64,000 nucleotides of DNA from Streptomyces aidingensis. GTDB lineage: Bacteria > Actinomycetota > Actinomycetes > Streptomycetales > Streptomycetaceae. Shown piece by piece: positions 16,020 to 24,202 of the stretch (positions are counted from its first letter, which is position 1; the number at the start of each line of letters is the position of its first letter). A program made the position numbers and the translations under genes. The notes below the pieces were generated by a model that was given only the letters and a program-made list of their open reading frames with translations, made no database searches and was not told where the DNA came from. Location of the stretch: the NCBI RefSeq assembly GCF_900112355.1, contig NZ_FOLM01000011.1, positions 166,787 to 230,786 of the forward strand, in the 5' to 3' direction.

Positions 16020-17422
16020 GGTCGGACCACCTGGGTCTGTTCGGCGTCGGTGGGGTTCGATGGGCTCGGCGCGGGCCGTCGTGCAGTGTCGCTGATGCGC
16101 AGTAGGAGTGCGATAAGGGCCCAGTTGGCGATCACCGAGGAACCGCCCTGGGCCAGGAACGGCATGGTCATGCCGGTGAGCGGGATCAGGCCGGTGACGC
16201 CGCCCGCCACCACGAAGACCTGGAGGGCGAAGGTGCCGGTCAGCCCGATGGCGAGCAGCTTGCCGAACGGGTCACGGGCGGCCAGCGCGGTGCGCAGCCC
16301 GCGCTCGATCAGCAGCCCGTAGAGCATCAGCACGGCCATCATCCCGACCAGGCCCAGCTCCTCGCCCACGGTGGCCAGGATGTAGTCGCTCTTGGTGGCG
16401 ATGCCGCCGATCAGCCAGGAGTAGCCCTGGCCCAGGCCGGTGCCGAGCATGCCGCCGGAGCCGAAGGAGTACATCACCTGGGCGGATTCCTTCACCCCGC
16501 CGTTGGGGGCCAGGGCCAGCGGGTCCAGCCAGTTGTCCACCCGCTCGCCGACATGGGCGTTGATGCCGGCCACCGCGATGGCGCCGGTGGCGGACAGCAG
16601 CAGCCCGAAGACGATCCAGCTCGTGCGTTCGGTGGCGACGTAGAGCATCACCACGAAGACGCCGAAGAAGAGCAGGGACATGCCCAGGTCGGTCTCGAAG
16701 ACCAGGATCATCAGGGAGACCGCCCAGACCATCAGGATCGGCCCCAGGTCCCGGCCGCGCGGCCAGTGCAGCCCCAGGAAGCGGCGGCTGGCCAGGGCCA
16801 GCGCGTCCCGCTTGACCATCAGATAGCCGGCGAAGAAGACCGCGATGACGATCTTGGCGAACTCGCCGGGCTGCAGGGTGCCCACCCCGGGGATGCGGAC
16901 CCAGATCCGGGCGCCGTTGACCTCGCCGAAGAACAGCGGGGAGACCAGCAGCACCATCGCCACCAGCATGGAGATATAGGTGTAGCGCTGGAGGATGCGG
17001 TGGTCCTTGAGGAAGATCAGCACGCCCAGGAACAGCACCACGCCCAGGCCGGACCACATGAGCTGGCCGGGCGCCAGCGCCCCGCCGAGGGAGTCGGTGG
17101 TGACCGAGGGCTCCTGGTCCAGCCGCCAGATCAGCACCAGGCCCAGACCGTTGAGCAGGGTGGCCAGCGGCAGCATCAGCGGGTCGGCGTACGGCGCCCA
17201 GCGCCGCACCACCAGGTGGGCGACGCCGGCGATGGCGGCCAGGCCGAGGCCGTAGCCGGCCATGCCGGCCGGCAGCTCGTCGTGCTTGGCCAGGCCGGCA
17301 TTGGCGTAGGCGAGCACGGGCACGAGCACGGCGAAGACCAGCATGGCGAGCTCGGTGTTCCGCCTGCTGGGCGGGGCGAAGGTGCCCACTGTGGTGTTGC
17401 CGGTGGTACTGATACCGCTCAT
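16016..17422 (-). CDS. rodA: SEDS peptidoglycan polymerase (RodA/FtsW family)
   Basis: A 468-residue polytopic membrane protein of the SEDS family, which polymerises lipid II. Ten or so spans are visible. Diagnostic stretches include GARIWVRIPGVGTLQPGEFA, ATVGEELGLVGM and GLIPLTGMTMPFLAQGGSS. The start was set at 17422 because GGAGG lies 5 bases upstream; an ATG at 17461 overlaps the phosphatase stop as ATGA but lacks a ribosome site. In mycobacteria this position is rodA, while ftsW proper is in the division cluster, so rodA is preferred over ftsW. It is coupled to pbpA. Confidence 0.93.
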   Translation of the reverse strand: MSGISTTGNTTVGTFAPPSRRNTELAMLVFAVLVPVLAYANAGLAKHDELPAGMAGYGLGLAAIAGVAHLVVRRWAPYADPLMLPLATLLNGLGLVLIWRLDQEPSVTTDSLGGALAPGQLMWSGLGVVLFLGVLIFLKDHRILQRYTYISMLVAMVLLVSPLFFGEVNGARIWVRIPGVGTLQPGEFAKIVIAVFFAGYLMVKRDALALASRRFLGLHWPRGRDLGPILMVWAVSLMILVFETDLGMSLLFFGVFVVMLYVATERTSWIVFGLLLSATGAIAVAGINAHVGERVDNWLDPLALAPNGGVKESAQVMYSFGSGGMLGTGLGQGYSWLIGGIATKSDYILATVGEELGLVGMMAVLMLYGLLIERGLRTALAARDPFGKLLAIGLTGTFALQVFVVAGGVTGLIPLTGMTMPFLAQGGSSVIANWALIALLLRISDTARRPAPSPSNPTDAEQTQVVRP

Positions 17423-17457
17423 GGCCGCCTCCGGCCGCCCGTCCCGGACCGCGCCGC

Positions 17458-19020
17458 TCATTCGGCTGCGGTCGGGCACTCGGCCGCCAGCTCCTCCTGC
17501 TCCTTGGTCAGGGCCGGCAGATCGCGGGCGGCGGGCTCCTCGGAGCCGGTGCCGTTTCCGTCGTCCTGCGCCGGCTGTCCGGTCTCTTCGGTCTCTTCGG
17601 TCTGGTCGGTGCCGGGCTGCTGCTCGTTCTGCGGCGGGCTCTCCTGCTGGAGGTCCCCGGCCGGGGCCTCCTCGCCCTGCTCGGCCTCCTGCCGCTCCTG
17701 GAGCCGGGCGGCCAGCACGCAGGCCACCTCCTCGCGAAGCTCGGCGACCTTCTGCTCGGCCTGCCGCAGGCTGTCCACCGAGATGGTCTTCTTGAGGTCG
17801 TTCTGCTTGAAGGGCGCCAGCAGGCCCAGCTCGATCTCGTCGTGGCTGGTGTGCACCTCGCGCAGCGAGAGCGGGCCCAGATCCTGGCTCAGTCCCCGGT
17901 AGATGGCGACATGGTCGCCCTCCACACCGATGTAGTACTGGTTCTGCGTCCAGCGGTAGCCCGCGTAGCCGCCGGCCCCCAGCAGGGCCAGGGCCAGCAG
18001 GATCAGCAGCGAACGGCCCAGCCAGCGGCGCCGCCGCCGCTGCGGGTAGGGCTGGTCGTGGTAGGCGCCGAAGTTGCCCAGCACGCCCTCGTCCGCACCG
18101 TCGCCGTCGTTCCCGGGGGCGGGCGCGGGCGGGGGAGCCGGCGGCTGCTGGGCGCGCAGCTCGGCGGCCCGGGCGGCCGGGGTCAGCGGGTGCTGGCCGG
18201 TGACCTGCGGCCCCTGCACCTCGGCGACCGCGCCGACGATCTGCGGGTTGTCGTGCAGCCGGGTGGCCAGGGTGTCGCCCTCGCCGTACTCGCCGTAGCC
18301 GGTGTCCACCACATCGGCCACGATGCAGGTGATGTTGTCCGGCCCGCCGCCGCGCAGCGCCAGCTCGATCAGCTCCCGGATGGTGTCCTGCGGGGGCTGG
18401 AAGCCGCCCAGGGTGTGTTCCAGGGTCTCGTGGCTGACCACCCCGGACAGGCCGTCGGAGCAGATCAGATAGCGGTCCCCGGCGCGCACCTCGCGGATGG
18501 ACAGATCGGCCTCGACATGGTCGGCGCTGCCCAGGGCCCGCATCAGCAGCGAGCGCTGCGGATGGGTGGTGGCCTCCTCCTCGGTGATCCGGCCCTCGTC
18601 CACCAGGCGCTGCACCCAGGTGTGGTCCTGGGTGATCTGGGTGAGCATGCCGTCGCGCAGCAGATACGCGCGGGAGTCGCCGATGTGCACCAGGCCCAGC
18701 CGCTGGCCGGTCCACAGCAGGGCGGTCAGGGTGGTGCCCATGCCGTCGAGCTGGGGGTCCTCCTCGACCATGGCGCGCAGCCGGGCGTTGGCGTGCTGGG
18801 CCGAGGCGCCCAGGGAGGTGAGCACGTCGGAGCCGGGGATGTCGTCGTCGAGCTGGACCAGAGTGGAGATGACCTCGGAGCTGGCCACTTCGCCCGCCGC
18901 CTGGCCGCCCATGCCGTCGGCGACGGCCAGCAGACGCGGTCCGGCGTAGCCGGAGTCCTCGTTGTGGTCGCGGATCAGACCCGTGTGGGATCCGGCGGCG
19001 AATCGCAGTGCCAGGGTCAT
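17458..19020 (-). CDS. pstP: PP2C-type Ser/Thr protein phosphatase
   Basis: A 520-residue phosphatase that reverses PknB-type phosphorylation. The N-terminal PP2C domain has DHNEDSG, VADGMGG, GDSRAYL, ICSDGLSG and GGPDNIT, the metal-binding Asp residues of the family. A Pro-rich linker follows, then a membrane span (LGRSLLILLALALLGAGGYAGY). An extracytoplasmic part contains a coiled-coil stretch with Glu/Gln-rich tail. The start at 19020 has GAGG upstream; an in-frame ATG at 19035 lacks one. It lies between fhaB and the SEDS gene as in mycobacteria. Confidence 0.95.
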   Translation of the reverse strand: MTLALRFAAGSHTGLIRDHNEDSGYAGPRLLAVADGMGGQAAGEVASSEVISTLVQLDDDIPGSDVLTSLGASAQHANARLRAMVEEDPQLDGMGTTLTALLWTGQRLGLVHIGDSRAYLLRDGMLTQITQDHTWVQRLVDEGRITEEEATTHPQRSLLMRALGSADHVEADLSIREVRAGDRYLICSDGLSGVVSHETLEHTLGGFQPPQDTIRELIELALRGGGPDNITCIVADVVDTGYGEYGEGDTLATRLHDNPQIVGAVAEVQGPQVTGQHPLTPAARAAELRAQQPPAPPPAPAPGNDGDGADEGVLGNFGAYHDQPYPQRRRRRWLGRSLLILLALALLGAGGYAGYRWTQNQYYIGVEGDHVAIYRGLSQDLGPLSLREVHTSHDEIELGLLAPFKQNDLKKTISVDSLRQAEQKVAELREEVACVLAARLQERQEAEQGEEAPAGDLQQESPPQNEQQPGTDQTEETEETGQPAQDDGNGTGSEEPAARDLPALTKEQEELAAECPTAAE

Positions 19021-19100
19021 GCTCGCCTCGCCCATGGGTTCAGGGGAACTCCGGGAATTCCGCACGGTGCCCGCCCTCCGGTCGTCATGTCGGTCCGACC

Positions 19101-19613
19101 CTACTTCCGCAGCTCGATGACCGTCTTGCCGATCCGGACAGCCGAGCCCGGCGGAATCGGGGCCGGAGCGGTCAGCCGGGCGCGGTCCAGGTAGGTGCCG
19201 TTGGTGGAGCCCAGGTCCTCGATGATCCACTGGCCGTCGCGGTCCGGGTAGATGCGTGCATGCCGTCCGGAGGCGTAGTCGTCGTCGAGCACGATGGTGG
19301 AGTCGTGGGCCCGGCCGAGGGTGATGGTCTGGCCCTGGAGGGCGACCGTGGTGCCGGTGAGCGAGCCCTCGGTGATGACCAGTTTGGTGGGTGCGCCGCG
19401 GCGCTGGCGGCCCGGGCGGGCCGGGGCCTGCGGCCGGCCGCGCTGCGGCTGCTGCTGCCGGTCGCGGGCGTCCGCGGCCCGGCGGGCGGTGGCGCGCTGG
19501 GTGACCCGGGTGCCGAACAGGTCGCTGCGGATGACCTGGACGGCGACGATCACGAACAGCCAGAGCACGGCGAGAAAGCCGAGCCGCATGACGGTCAGGG
19601 TCAGCTCTGACAT
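19101..19613 (-). CDS. fhaB: FHA-domain protein FhaB
   Basis: A 170-residue protein with an N-terminal membrane span (LGFLAVLWLFVIVAVQVI), a basic linker and one C-terminal FHA domain (ITLGRAHDSTIVLDDDYASG, then RHARIY and LGSTNGTYLD). FHA domains bind phosphothreonine, so it probably reads PknB-family phosphorylation; the mycobacterial counterpart FipA/FhaB links kinases to division. It follows fhaA after 10 bases. Confidence 0.95.
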   Translation of the reverse strand: MSELTLTVMRLGFLAVLWLFVIVAVQVIRSDLFGTRVTQRATARRAADARDRQQQPQRGRPQAPARPGRQRRGAPTKLVITEGSLTGTTVALQGQTITLGRAHDSTIVLDDDYASGRHARIYPDRDGQWIIEDLGSTNGTYLDRARLTAPAPIPPGSAVRIGKTVIELRK

Positions 19614-19623
19614 TGCCCCCGAT

Positions 19624-20490
19624 TCACCCCTCGGCTTGCCGGTAGATAACGGTGGTGGAGCCCACGATGATGCGCGAGCCGTCGCGGAGCGTAGCGCGTT
19701 TGGTGGGGAGCCCGTCCACCACGATGCCGTTCGTCGATCCCAGGTCCCGGATCGTTACCGGCTCGGTGATCTGGATCTCGCAGTGCCGGCGGGACACCCC
19801 GGGGTCGTCGATGCGCACATCCGCCTCGGTGGAGCGCCCCAGCACCAGGCTGGGGCGGGAGATCTGGTGACGGCTGCCGTTGATCTCCACCCAGCGGCGG
19901 ATCCGGCCGGGCGCGCCGTACCGGGGGGCGCCCGGGGCCGCCGGGGCGGCGGCGGACGGCTGCGGATAGCCGTAGCTCCCGGCGGGCGCCGCTCCGGGCG
20001 GTGCGGGCGGTGCGGGCGGGGGCACCGGCGCGGGCCCGCCGGCCCAGCCGGCCGGCTGGGCCGGGGCCTGCGGCGGCCGGCCGGGCGCAGGGGCAGGGGC
20101 CTGGCCGGCGGCGGAACTGGCGGCGACGGTGCGGCTGCGCACCCGGTACAGGCCGGTGTCCAGTCCGGGCGACTTCTCCAGCCGCACCGTGATCTGGCCC
20201 ATGAAGGTGTACCGCTGCTGCTTGGCGTAGTCGCGGACCATGCCGGCCAGCTCGTCCCCGAGCTGCTGGGCGTAGGGCGCCAGGCGGTCGTAGTCGCCGG
20301 CGGAGAGCTCGACGATGAAGTCGTTGGGGACGACCGTGCGCTCGCGGTTCCAGATGGTGGCGTTGTTGTCGCACTCGCGCTGCAGCGCGCCGGCGATCTC
20401 CACGGGCTGGACCTCGGACTTGAACACCTTGGCGAAGGTGCCGTTGACCAGCCCTTCGAGACGCTGCTCAAAGCGCTTCAGTACTCCCAT
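19624..20490 (-). CDS. fhaA: FHA-domain protein FhaA with DUF3662 domain
   Basis: A 288-residue protein. The N-terminal DUF3662 domain (from MGVLKRFEQRLEGLVNGTF to about residue 125) is followed by a long Pro/Ala/Gly linker and a C-terminal FHA domain (SLVLGRSTEADVRIDDPGVS, RRHCEI, LGSTNGIVVDG). In mycobacteria FhaA binds phosphorylated MviN/MurJ and restrains wall synthesis. The start at 20490 has an AGGAGGTG ribosome site 4-6 bases upstream; longer upstream reading is not coding. It is the first gene of the minus-strand series. Confidence 0.95.
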   Translation of the reverse strand: MGVLKRFEQRLEGLVNGTFAKVFKSEVQPVEIAGALQRECDNNATIWNRERTVVPNDFIVELSAGDYDRLAPYAQQLGDELAGMVRDYAKQQRYTFMGQITVRLEKSPGLDTGLYRVRSRTVAASSAAGQAPAPAPGRPPQAPAQPAGWAGGPAPVPPPAPPAPPGAAPAGSYGYPQPSAAAPAAPGAPRYGAPGRIRRWVEINGSRHQISRPSLVLGRSTEADVRIDDPGVSRRHCEIQITEPVTIRDLGSTNGIVVDGLPTKRATLRDGSRIIVGSTTVIYRQAEG

Positions 20491-21024
20491 GGTGCACCTC
20501 CTCTTCCCAGCGTTCCCGGTGTCCGCCCGTTGTGATGCGCGGTTTTCCGCGCGCTCCTCCCCTCGGCGCCCCCTGGGGCCGGCCGCCTCGGTCGTGCTTG
20601 CGGTAGTGCTTACTGATCGTATCCACGCGCGGGTATCCCAGGTGGTTCCCCGGGAGGGTCCGGGGCCGTTCTGTGCATGTCTTGTGACCGAACGCCGGGG
20701 TCCCCCGGGGCCCCGGACGGGACCGGCGGGGGCCGGTGTGCCGGGGCCGGTGGATGCCGCTGGCTGCCGCCCCTCCCGGTGGCCCTCCGGTGAGGGCTCC
20801 ACAGCCAGTGTCCCGCATGCCGGAGGTGTCCCGTCCCGCCCGGTCCGGGAACCGCCCGGCGGCGTCCCGGCCGGCGCGGTGTCCGGGGCGGTGAGCGGTC
20901 CGGAACGAGGATGAACCCACCACTGTGGTCGTGTTAGTCTTCTGGTCGTCGGGAGGTTCTCCCGCACCACGACGGAGCCGGACAGCGGCACCGCCGAGGG
21001 TGTGAGAGAATCACCACACACCTT
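20491..21024. other. Intergenic region between fhaA and tRNA-Leu
   Basis: 534 bases without a convincing gene. It must hold the divergent promoters for the fhaA series (minus) and tRNA-Leu (plus). A TACGAT hexamer on the minus strand at 20616-20621 is a weak -10 candidate for fhaA. Several short GC-rich inverted repeats occur around 20690-20720 (GTCCCC/GGGGCC type). Nothing else stands out. Confidence 0.5.
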
Positions 21025-21108
21025 GCGCGGGTGGCGGAATAGGCAGACGCGCTGGATTCAGGTTCCAGTGCCCGCAAGGGCGTGGGGGTTCAACTCCCCC
21101 CTCGCGCA
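21025..21108 (+). tRNA. tRNA-Leu (anticodon CAG)
   Basis: A class II tRNA with a long variable arm (TGCCCGCAAGGGCGT region). The acceptor GCGCGGG pairs with CTCGCGC (one G-T pair). The anticodon stem CTGGA/TCCAG encloses TTCAGGT, giving CAG. The T-arm contains GGTTCAACT. CCA is not encoded. It marks one edge of an accessory island. Confidence 0.97.
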
Positions 21109-21702
21109 CTCATAAAAACCCCTGTCAACCAGGGGTTTTTCTGTTTTCCGGGCTCCGGCGTGCCCGGTTTGTTGCTTGGGCATCCGTGAGTGACCCGCCC
21201 CTTGCCGGGCTGCAGCCGTGGGGGAACGGTCCGGTTTCTCTCCGGAAGGGGCGGGGGTCTGGCAGGCCGGGGCGTATCGCGGCTTCACTGATCTCCGGTC
21301 GGTCAGGAAGCCGGGCGTGATCGGGCGGCACGACAGGGAGTAGTGGACATCCGCGTCCCACCGGTCGCACACCGGGTCCGGACCACCGGCGGTGACGCTG
21401 ATGTGCCGACCAGCCACCAACGCCGCCAACTGCTGCTCCTGGGAGCGGAGGTCGTCCATCCAGACCCGGAAGGTCCGGCCCGGATTCGGTGCGTGCGGAT
21501 CGACGCCGTACAGCACGCTGTCCGGGAACGGACCGCCGGGCATCGGATCCAGGGCATCGGACAGCCGCCGTGCCTGCCCCCGCAGCCACCGCAGCGCCAG
21601 ACGCGGTGAACCGGCCCGGTCTCCGCCCAGCACCCATTCCCGGCCCATCTCCGGCCAGCGTGCGACGACCTCGCACCAGTACCCGTCATGGGCCACGGTC
21701 AT
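21058..21702 (-). CDS. Hypothetical protein whose 3' end runs into tRNA-Leu
   Basis: A 214-codon frame with ATG at 21702 that overlaps the TGA of the upstream DUF7848 gene as ATGA. The first 125 or so residues look like a real protein (WARWPEMG-like start, Trp/Arg-rich, no membrane span, no motif I recognise). The rest is low-complexity, reads through the tRNA terminator hairpin and ends antisense to the 3' part of tRNA-Leu, which is why the tail reads CARGELNPHALAGTGT. I infer that the natural 3' end was lost or frameshifted at the tRNA junction. The N-terminal part is well supported by coupling; the C-terminus is doubtful. Confidence 0.5.
   Translation of the reverse strand: MTVAHDGYWCEVVARWPEMGREWVLGGDRAGSPRLALRWLRGQARRLSDALDPMPGGPFPDSVLYGVDPHAPNPGRTFRVWMDDLRSQEQQLAALVAGRHISVTAGGPDPVCDRWDADVHYSLSCRPITPGFLTDRRSVKPRYAPACQTPAPSGEKPDRSPTAAARQGAGHSRMPKQQTGHAGARKTEKPLVDRGFYECARGELNPHALAGTGT
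21114..21140. terminator. Terminator after tRNA-Leu
   Basis: AAAAACCCCT pairs with AGGGGTTTTT around a 7-base loop, giving an intrinsic terminator with a T-run on either strand. It lies six bases after the tRNA. The minus-strand frame that ends at 21058 runs straight through it. Confidence 0.9.
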
Positions 21703-21971
21703 CGCCAGTCCCCGGGCACCAGCCGGTACGGCGAGGTCTCCACCAGCCGGTACGTGAAGTGCTCCCGGTTACGGTCCCGGTGCCGCTTCACCCATAGCGC
21801 CGCCCGCCTGCGGGCTGCCTCCCGCTCCACGTCCGAGGCACCAGAGGCCAGCTCAACCGGCCTTCCCGACTGCCCGCAGACCACGCATTGCATGGCGAAG
21901 GTCACCGGCTCCGCGTCCGGCTCGGTATCCAGCGCGACCGTGAAGCGGCGTACCCCGTGAACCTCACGCAT
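21699..21971 (-). CDS. Small protein of the DUF7848 type
   Basis: A 90-residue protein beginning MREVHGVRRFTVALDTEPD. It has a C-x2-C pair (MQCVVCGQSG) near residue 30 and a basic C-terminal half (RRRAALWVKRHRDRNREHF). The pattern resembles the small streptomycete DUF7848 proteins that accompany XRE-type regulators in accessory loci; that family name is from memory and should be treated as probable. It overlaps the 41-residue gene upstream by 8 bases and the downstream gene by 4, so the three form one operon. Confidence 0.65.
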   Translation of the reverse strand: MREVHGVRRFTVALDTEPDAEPVTFAMQCVVCGQSGRPVELASGASDVEREAARRRAALWVKRHRDRNREHFTYRLVETSPYRLVPGDWR

Positions 21972-22089
21972 CCCCGCTCCTCAGAGCCCTCAGGTGTTCC
22001 GCGATCCGGGCACGCAGCGCTTCGCGTCGCTCGTTCAGTTCCTCCAGCGTCGGCAACGCTCCGGGGCGCTCGTCCTCCCTGCTTGCCAT
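21964..22089 (-). CDS. 41-residue helical protein, first gene of the operon
   Basis: A short frame, ATG at 22089 to TGA at 21964, that reads as a charged, almost entirely helical protein (LEELNERREALRARIAEHL). Its stop overlaps the start of the DUF7848-type gene by 8 bases, which argues for real, coupled translation. Size and heptad-like Leu spacing suggest a coiled coil. No function can be given. It opens a three-gene minus-strand operon divergent from the XRE regulator. Confidence 0.6.
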   Translation of the reverse strand: MASREDERPGALPTLEELNERREALRARIAEHLRALRSGDA

Positions 22090-22394
22090 ATCTGCGCCGG
22101 CCGGCTCGGCAACCGACCGCCGCGCCGTTTCGCTCACCGCCCGGCTTCCCTGTCCGGTACGGGATGCGCAGCCAACGGCCCGTGCAGTAAGGCGTTGTTG
22201 CCCTGGCCAGTCGAAGCGCGCTGTGTGGAATCAGGTGGGGGCGCCATGCGCGAAGCCTCCGTGCTCGATGGGTGACACGAATCACTCTGGTCGGCTGCCC
22301 ATTGGTGAGGTAGGGGCATTGATAGGGGCAACCCAAGGTGTATGGCCTGCGCGAACGTGGCCGGTGGGGTCAGCTGTGGGGGCACTATGGGCTC
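22090..22394. promoter_or_regulatory. Divergent control region of the tRNA-Leu island
   Basis: 305 bases between the three-gene minus-strand operon and the XRE regulator gene. It contains a 4-N6-4 inverted repeat GTGA-CACGAA-TCAC at 22272-22285 and a direct repeat TAGGGGCA at 22311-22318 and 22323-22330. Both are plausible operator sites for the neighbouring regulator. No gene is seen. Confidence 0.45.
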
Positions 22395-23516
22395 ATGGCC
22401 ATTGGGCGCTTGATCAGAGACCTCCGGGAAGCCCGAGGATGGAGCCAGGGACGGCTTGCGTCCGAACTCAATGAGGCGTTCGCAACGAATCTCACCCGGG
22501 AGTACGTGAGCCGCTGGGAACGCGGGAGGGTGGAACCGGGACCGTTCTACCTCCGGTGCCTCTCGGCTGTGCTCGACGTGCCGTTGGCGGTCTTGGAAGG
22601 CGAAGTGAAGCGACGGACATTCCTCAGCGATGTTGCGGCTACGGCCATAGCCCCGGTGGTTGCCTCCGACCTGCTGGCCACCGGCTTTGCCGCACGGCTC
22701 AAGGGCGGCCCCTCCTGTGACGCCTGGGAGGCGAAGCTTGCGGCTTACGGCAGTGAGTACATGAGCCTGGGGGCAGCCGATATTCAGCGCCGTGTCTCGG
22801 GCGAACTGATCGTGGTGCAGCAGCAGCTCGACACCCCACGCCTGTGGTCGGTGGCCGCCCGTTTGATGACGCTCTATGCGAAGACGTTTCCCGGCTCGGA
22901 CGGGTCCAAGGCGGTCACCTGGTACCGGATGGCCGCCGAGGCCGCCGACCAGTCCGGCGACGTCGAGGCAAGGGTGTGGGTCCGCGGACGGGCGGCCATC
23001 GCCCTGGGCTACGAGGGCGCTTCCCTCGGCGTTGCGGACCTGCTGGCGGATCAGGCGCTCGCGATCAGCGACAGACCGTCACTCGGCCTGCTGAACGCCG
23101 TCATGGGCAAAGCCCACGCCGCCGCGATCCGGGGCGACCATGGCACGGCGTTCCGTCTGCTGGAGCAGGGGCGGCGCATCTTCGACGCCGCAGGGTCTTA
23201 CCAGCAAACCAGCGACTACGCGGTGCCCTGGTGGCGCATGAATGTCTTTACTTCGCTGCTGCTGGCCCGGCTGGGGGAAGAGAAGCGCGCCATCGAGGCA
23301 CAGGAAGCCGCCCGGCGGGAGTTGCCCGAGAGTCTGCCGAGGTTCGCCACACATCTGGAGATGCATCGCGGGCTGATGCTCGCCAGGGCCGGGGACCAGG
23401 CGCGCGGAGCCGCGTATGCTCGGGCCGCTCTGGACCGGTTGCCCCTGGAGAAGCACTCACTGACGCTCCGGATGCTGATGGACGAGATCACCTCGGGCAA
23501 CAGCCGGGATACATGA
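22395..23516 (+). CDS. XRE-family regulator with helical C-terminal domain
   Basis: A 373-residue protein. The N-terminal helix-turn-helix (residues about 3-60) reads IRDLREARGWSQGRLASEL with a second recognition segment TREYVSRWERGR. The remaining 300 residues are helical and TPR-like (repeated Ala/Leu/Arg helices such as AALDRLPLEKHSLTLRML), the form used by many streptomycete pleiotropic regulators. ATG 22395 was chosen because the homology begins there; a start 19 codons earlier is open but unlike the family. It is divergent from the three-gene operon and probably controls it and itself. There is no adjacent DUF397 gene of the whiJ type. Confidence 0.8.
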   Translation: MAIGRLIRDLREARGWSQGRLASELNEAFATNLTREYVSRWERGRVEPGPFYLRCLSAVLDVPLAVLEGEVKRRTFLSDVAATAIAPVVASDLLATGFAARLKGGPSCDAWEAKLAAYGSEYMSLGAADIQRRVSGELIVVQQQLDTPRLWSVAARLMTLYAKTFPGSDGSKAVTWYRMAAEAADQSGDVEARVWVRGRAAIALGYEGASLGVADLLADQALAISDRPSLGLLNAVMGKAHAAAIRGDHGTAFRLLEQGRRIFDAAGSYQQTSDYAVPWWRMNVFTSLLLARLGEEKRAIEAQEAARRELPESLPRFATHLEMHRGLMLARAGDQARGAAYARAALDRLPLEKHSLTLRMLMDEITSGNSRDT

Positions 23517-23723
23517 ACTCAGGTGGCGGCAGGGGCGGTGGCCGGTCACGTGACCAACGCATGACCAACAGCGGTCGGGACTACCCGGGAGAGCCCAGGT
23601 AGCGGGCGGGAAGCCGGTACCGCGCTCGGTGAGCTCGGCCTCCAGGGTGTGCAGGATCTCGCCGGCCACCCGCAGGCGGGCGGGAGGCCCTGCCGGTCAG
23701 CACCACGAGCCTGCGCCGGCCGG

Positions 23724-24020
23724 GTGGGCGCGGCGCTCGACATGGCCGCGGCGCTCCAGATCCACGCCGGGGCCTCGACGCCGGTGCATCTCATCGACCG
23801 GGAGCAGGTGTGGATGCCGCTGTCCGGCGAGTTCGAGGTGGTCATGGCGGACCGGACCGAGCGGGTCATGGCCGGGCAGGCGGTGATTCTTCCGGCGAAC
23901 GCGGTGCGCCGGGTGGCCGCGGTCGGCGGTCCGGCGCAGGCGCTGGTCGCCATGGCGGCGGGCGGCCGGGCCCGGATTCCCGGTGGCGAGGAGTCGGTGC
24001 CGCTGCCCTGGGCGGAGTAG
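23724..24020 (+). pseudogene. Truncated cupin-domain gene
   Basis: The last 98 codons of a cupin (beta-barrel) protein are intact, with REQVWMPLSGEFEVVMADRT and AGQAVILPANAVRRVAAVGG typical of the second half of the barrel. The first half and a normal start are missing. The bases before it (23517-23720) do not encode cupin sequence; on the minus strand they contain a gene-like fragment (AGEILHTLEAELTERG). I read this as a remnant left by deletion or rearrangement at the island edge. A short functional protein from GTG 23724 cannot be excluded. Confidence 0.5.
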
Positions 24021-24024
24021 AGCA

Positions 24025-24046
24025 ATCCGATAAACGTTTATCGGAT
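24025..24046. promoter_or_regulatory. 22-bp perfect palindrome, candidate operator
   Basis: ATCCGATAAAC followed by its exact reverse complement GTTTATCGGAT, with the central dinucleotide CG. It lies 5 bases after the cupin stop and 157 bases before the DUF3344 gene, in an AT-richer gap. The central AAACGTTT is the hallmark of many LacI-family operators. No T-run follows, which argues against a terminator. Confidence 0.6.
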
Positions 24047-24202
24047 CATTGGAGTATTTTGATGGGGCCCGGTCGGGCTGATTCGTTCTGCGCATCTGTG
24101 CATCCTTTTGATCGTTCAAGATCAGCGCGTTACGCGTGATTTCTCATTTGCGTTCTGTCACAGTTTTTCCCGCCCCGCTGGAAAAGGGTTGGAGTGGGAG
24201 AG

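Noticed and set aside
16016..18715. 899-codon minus-strand protein
   Set aside because: Only the part from 17422 codes for the SEDS protein. The rest is a shadow frame within the PP2C gene.
21025..24046. Integrative conjugative element or prophage at tRNA-Leu
   Set aside because: No integrase, excisionase, replication or transfer gene is seen, and I found no second copy of the tRNA 3' end in the window. Only a small island or scar is supported.
24025..24046. Terminator after the cupin remnant
   Set aside because: The palindrome has no loop and no T-run, and is A/T-rich in the centre. An operator is more likely.
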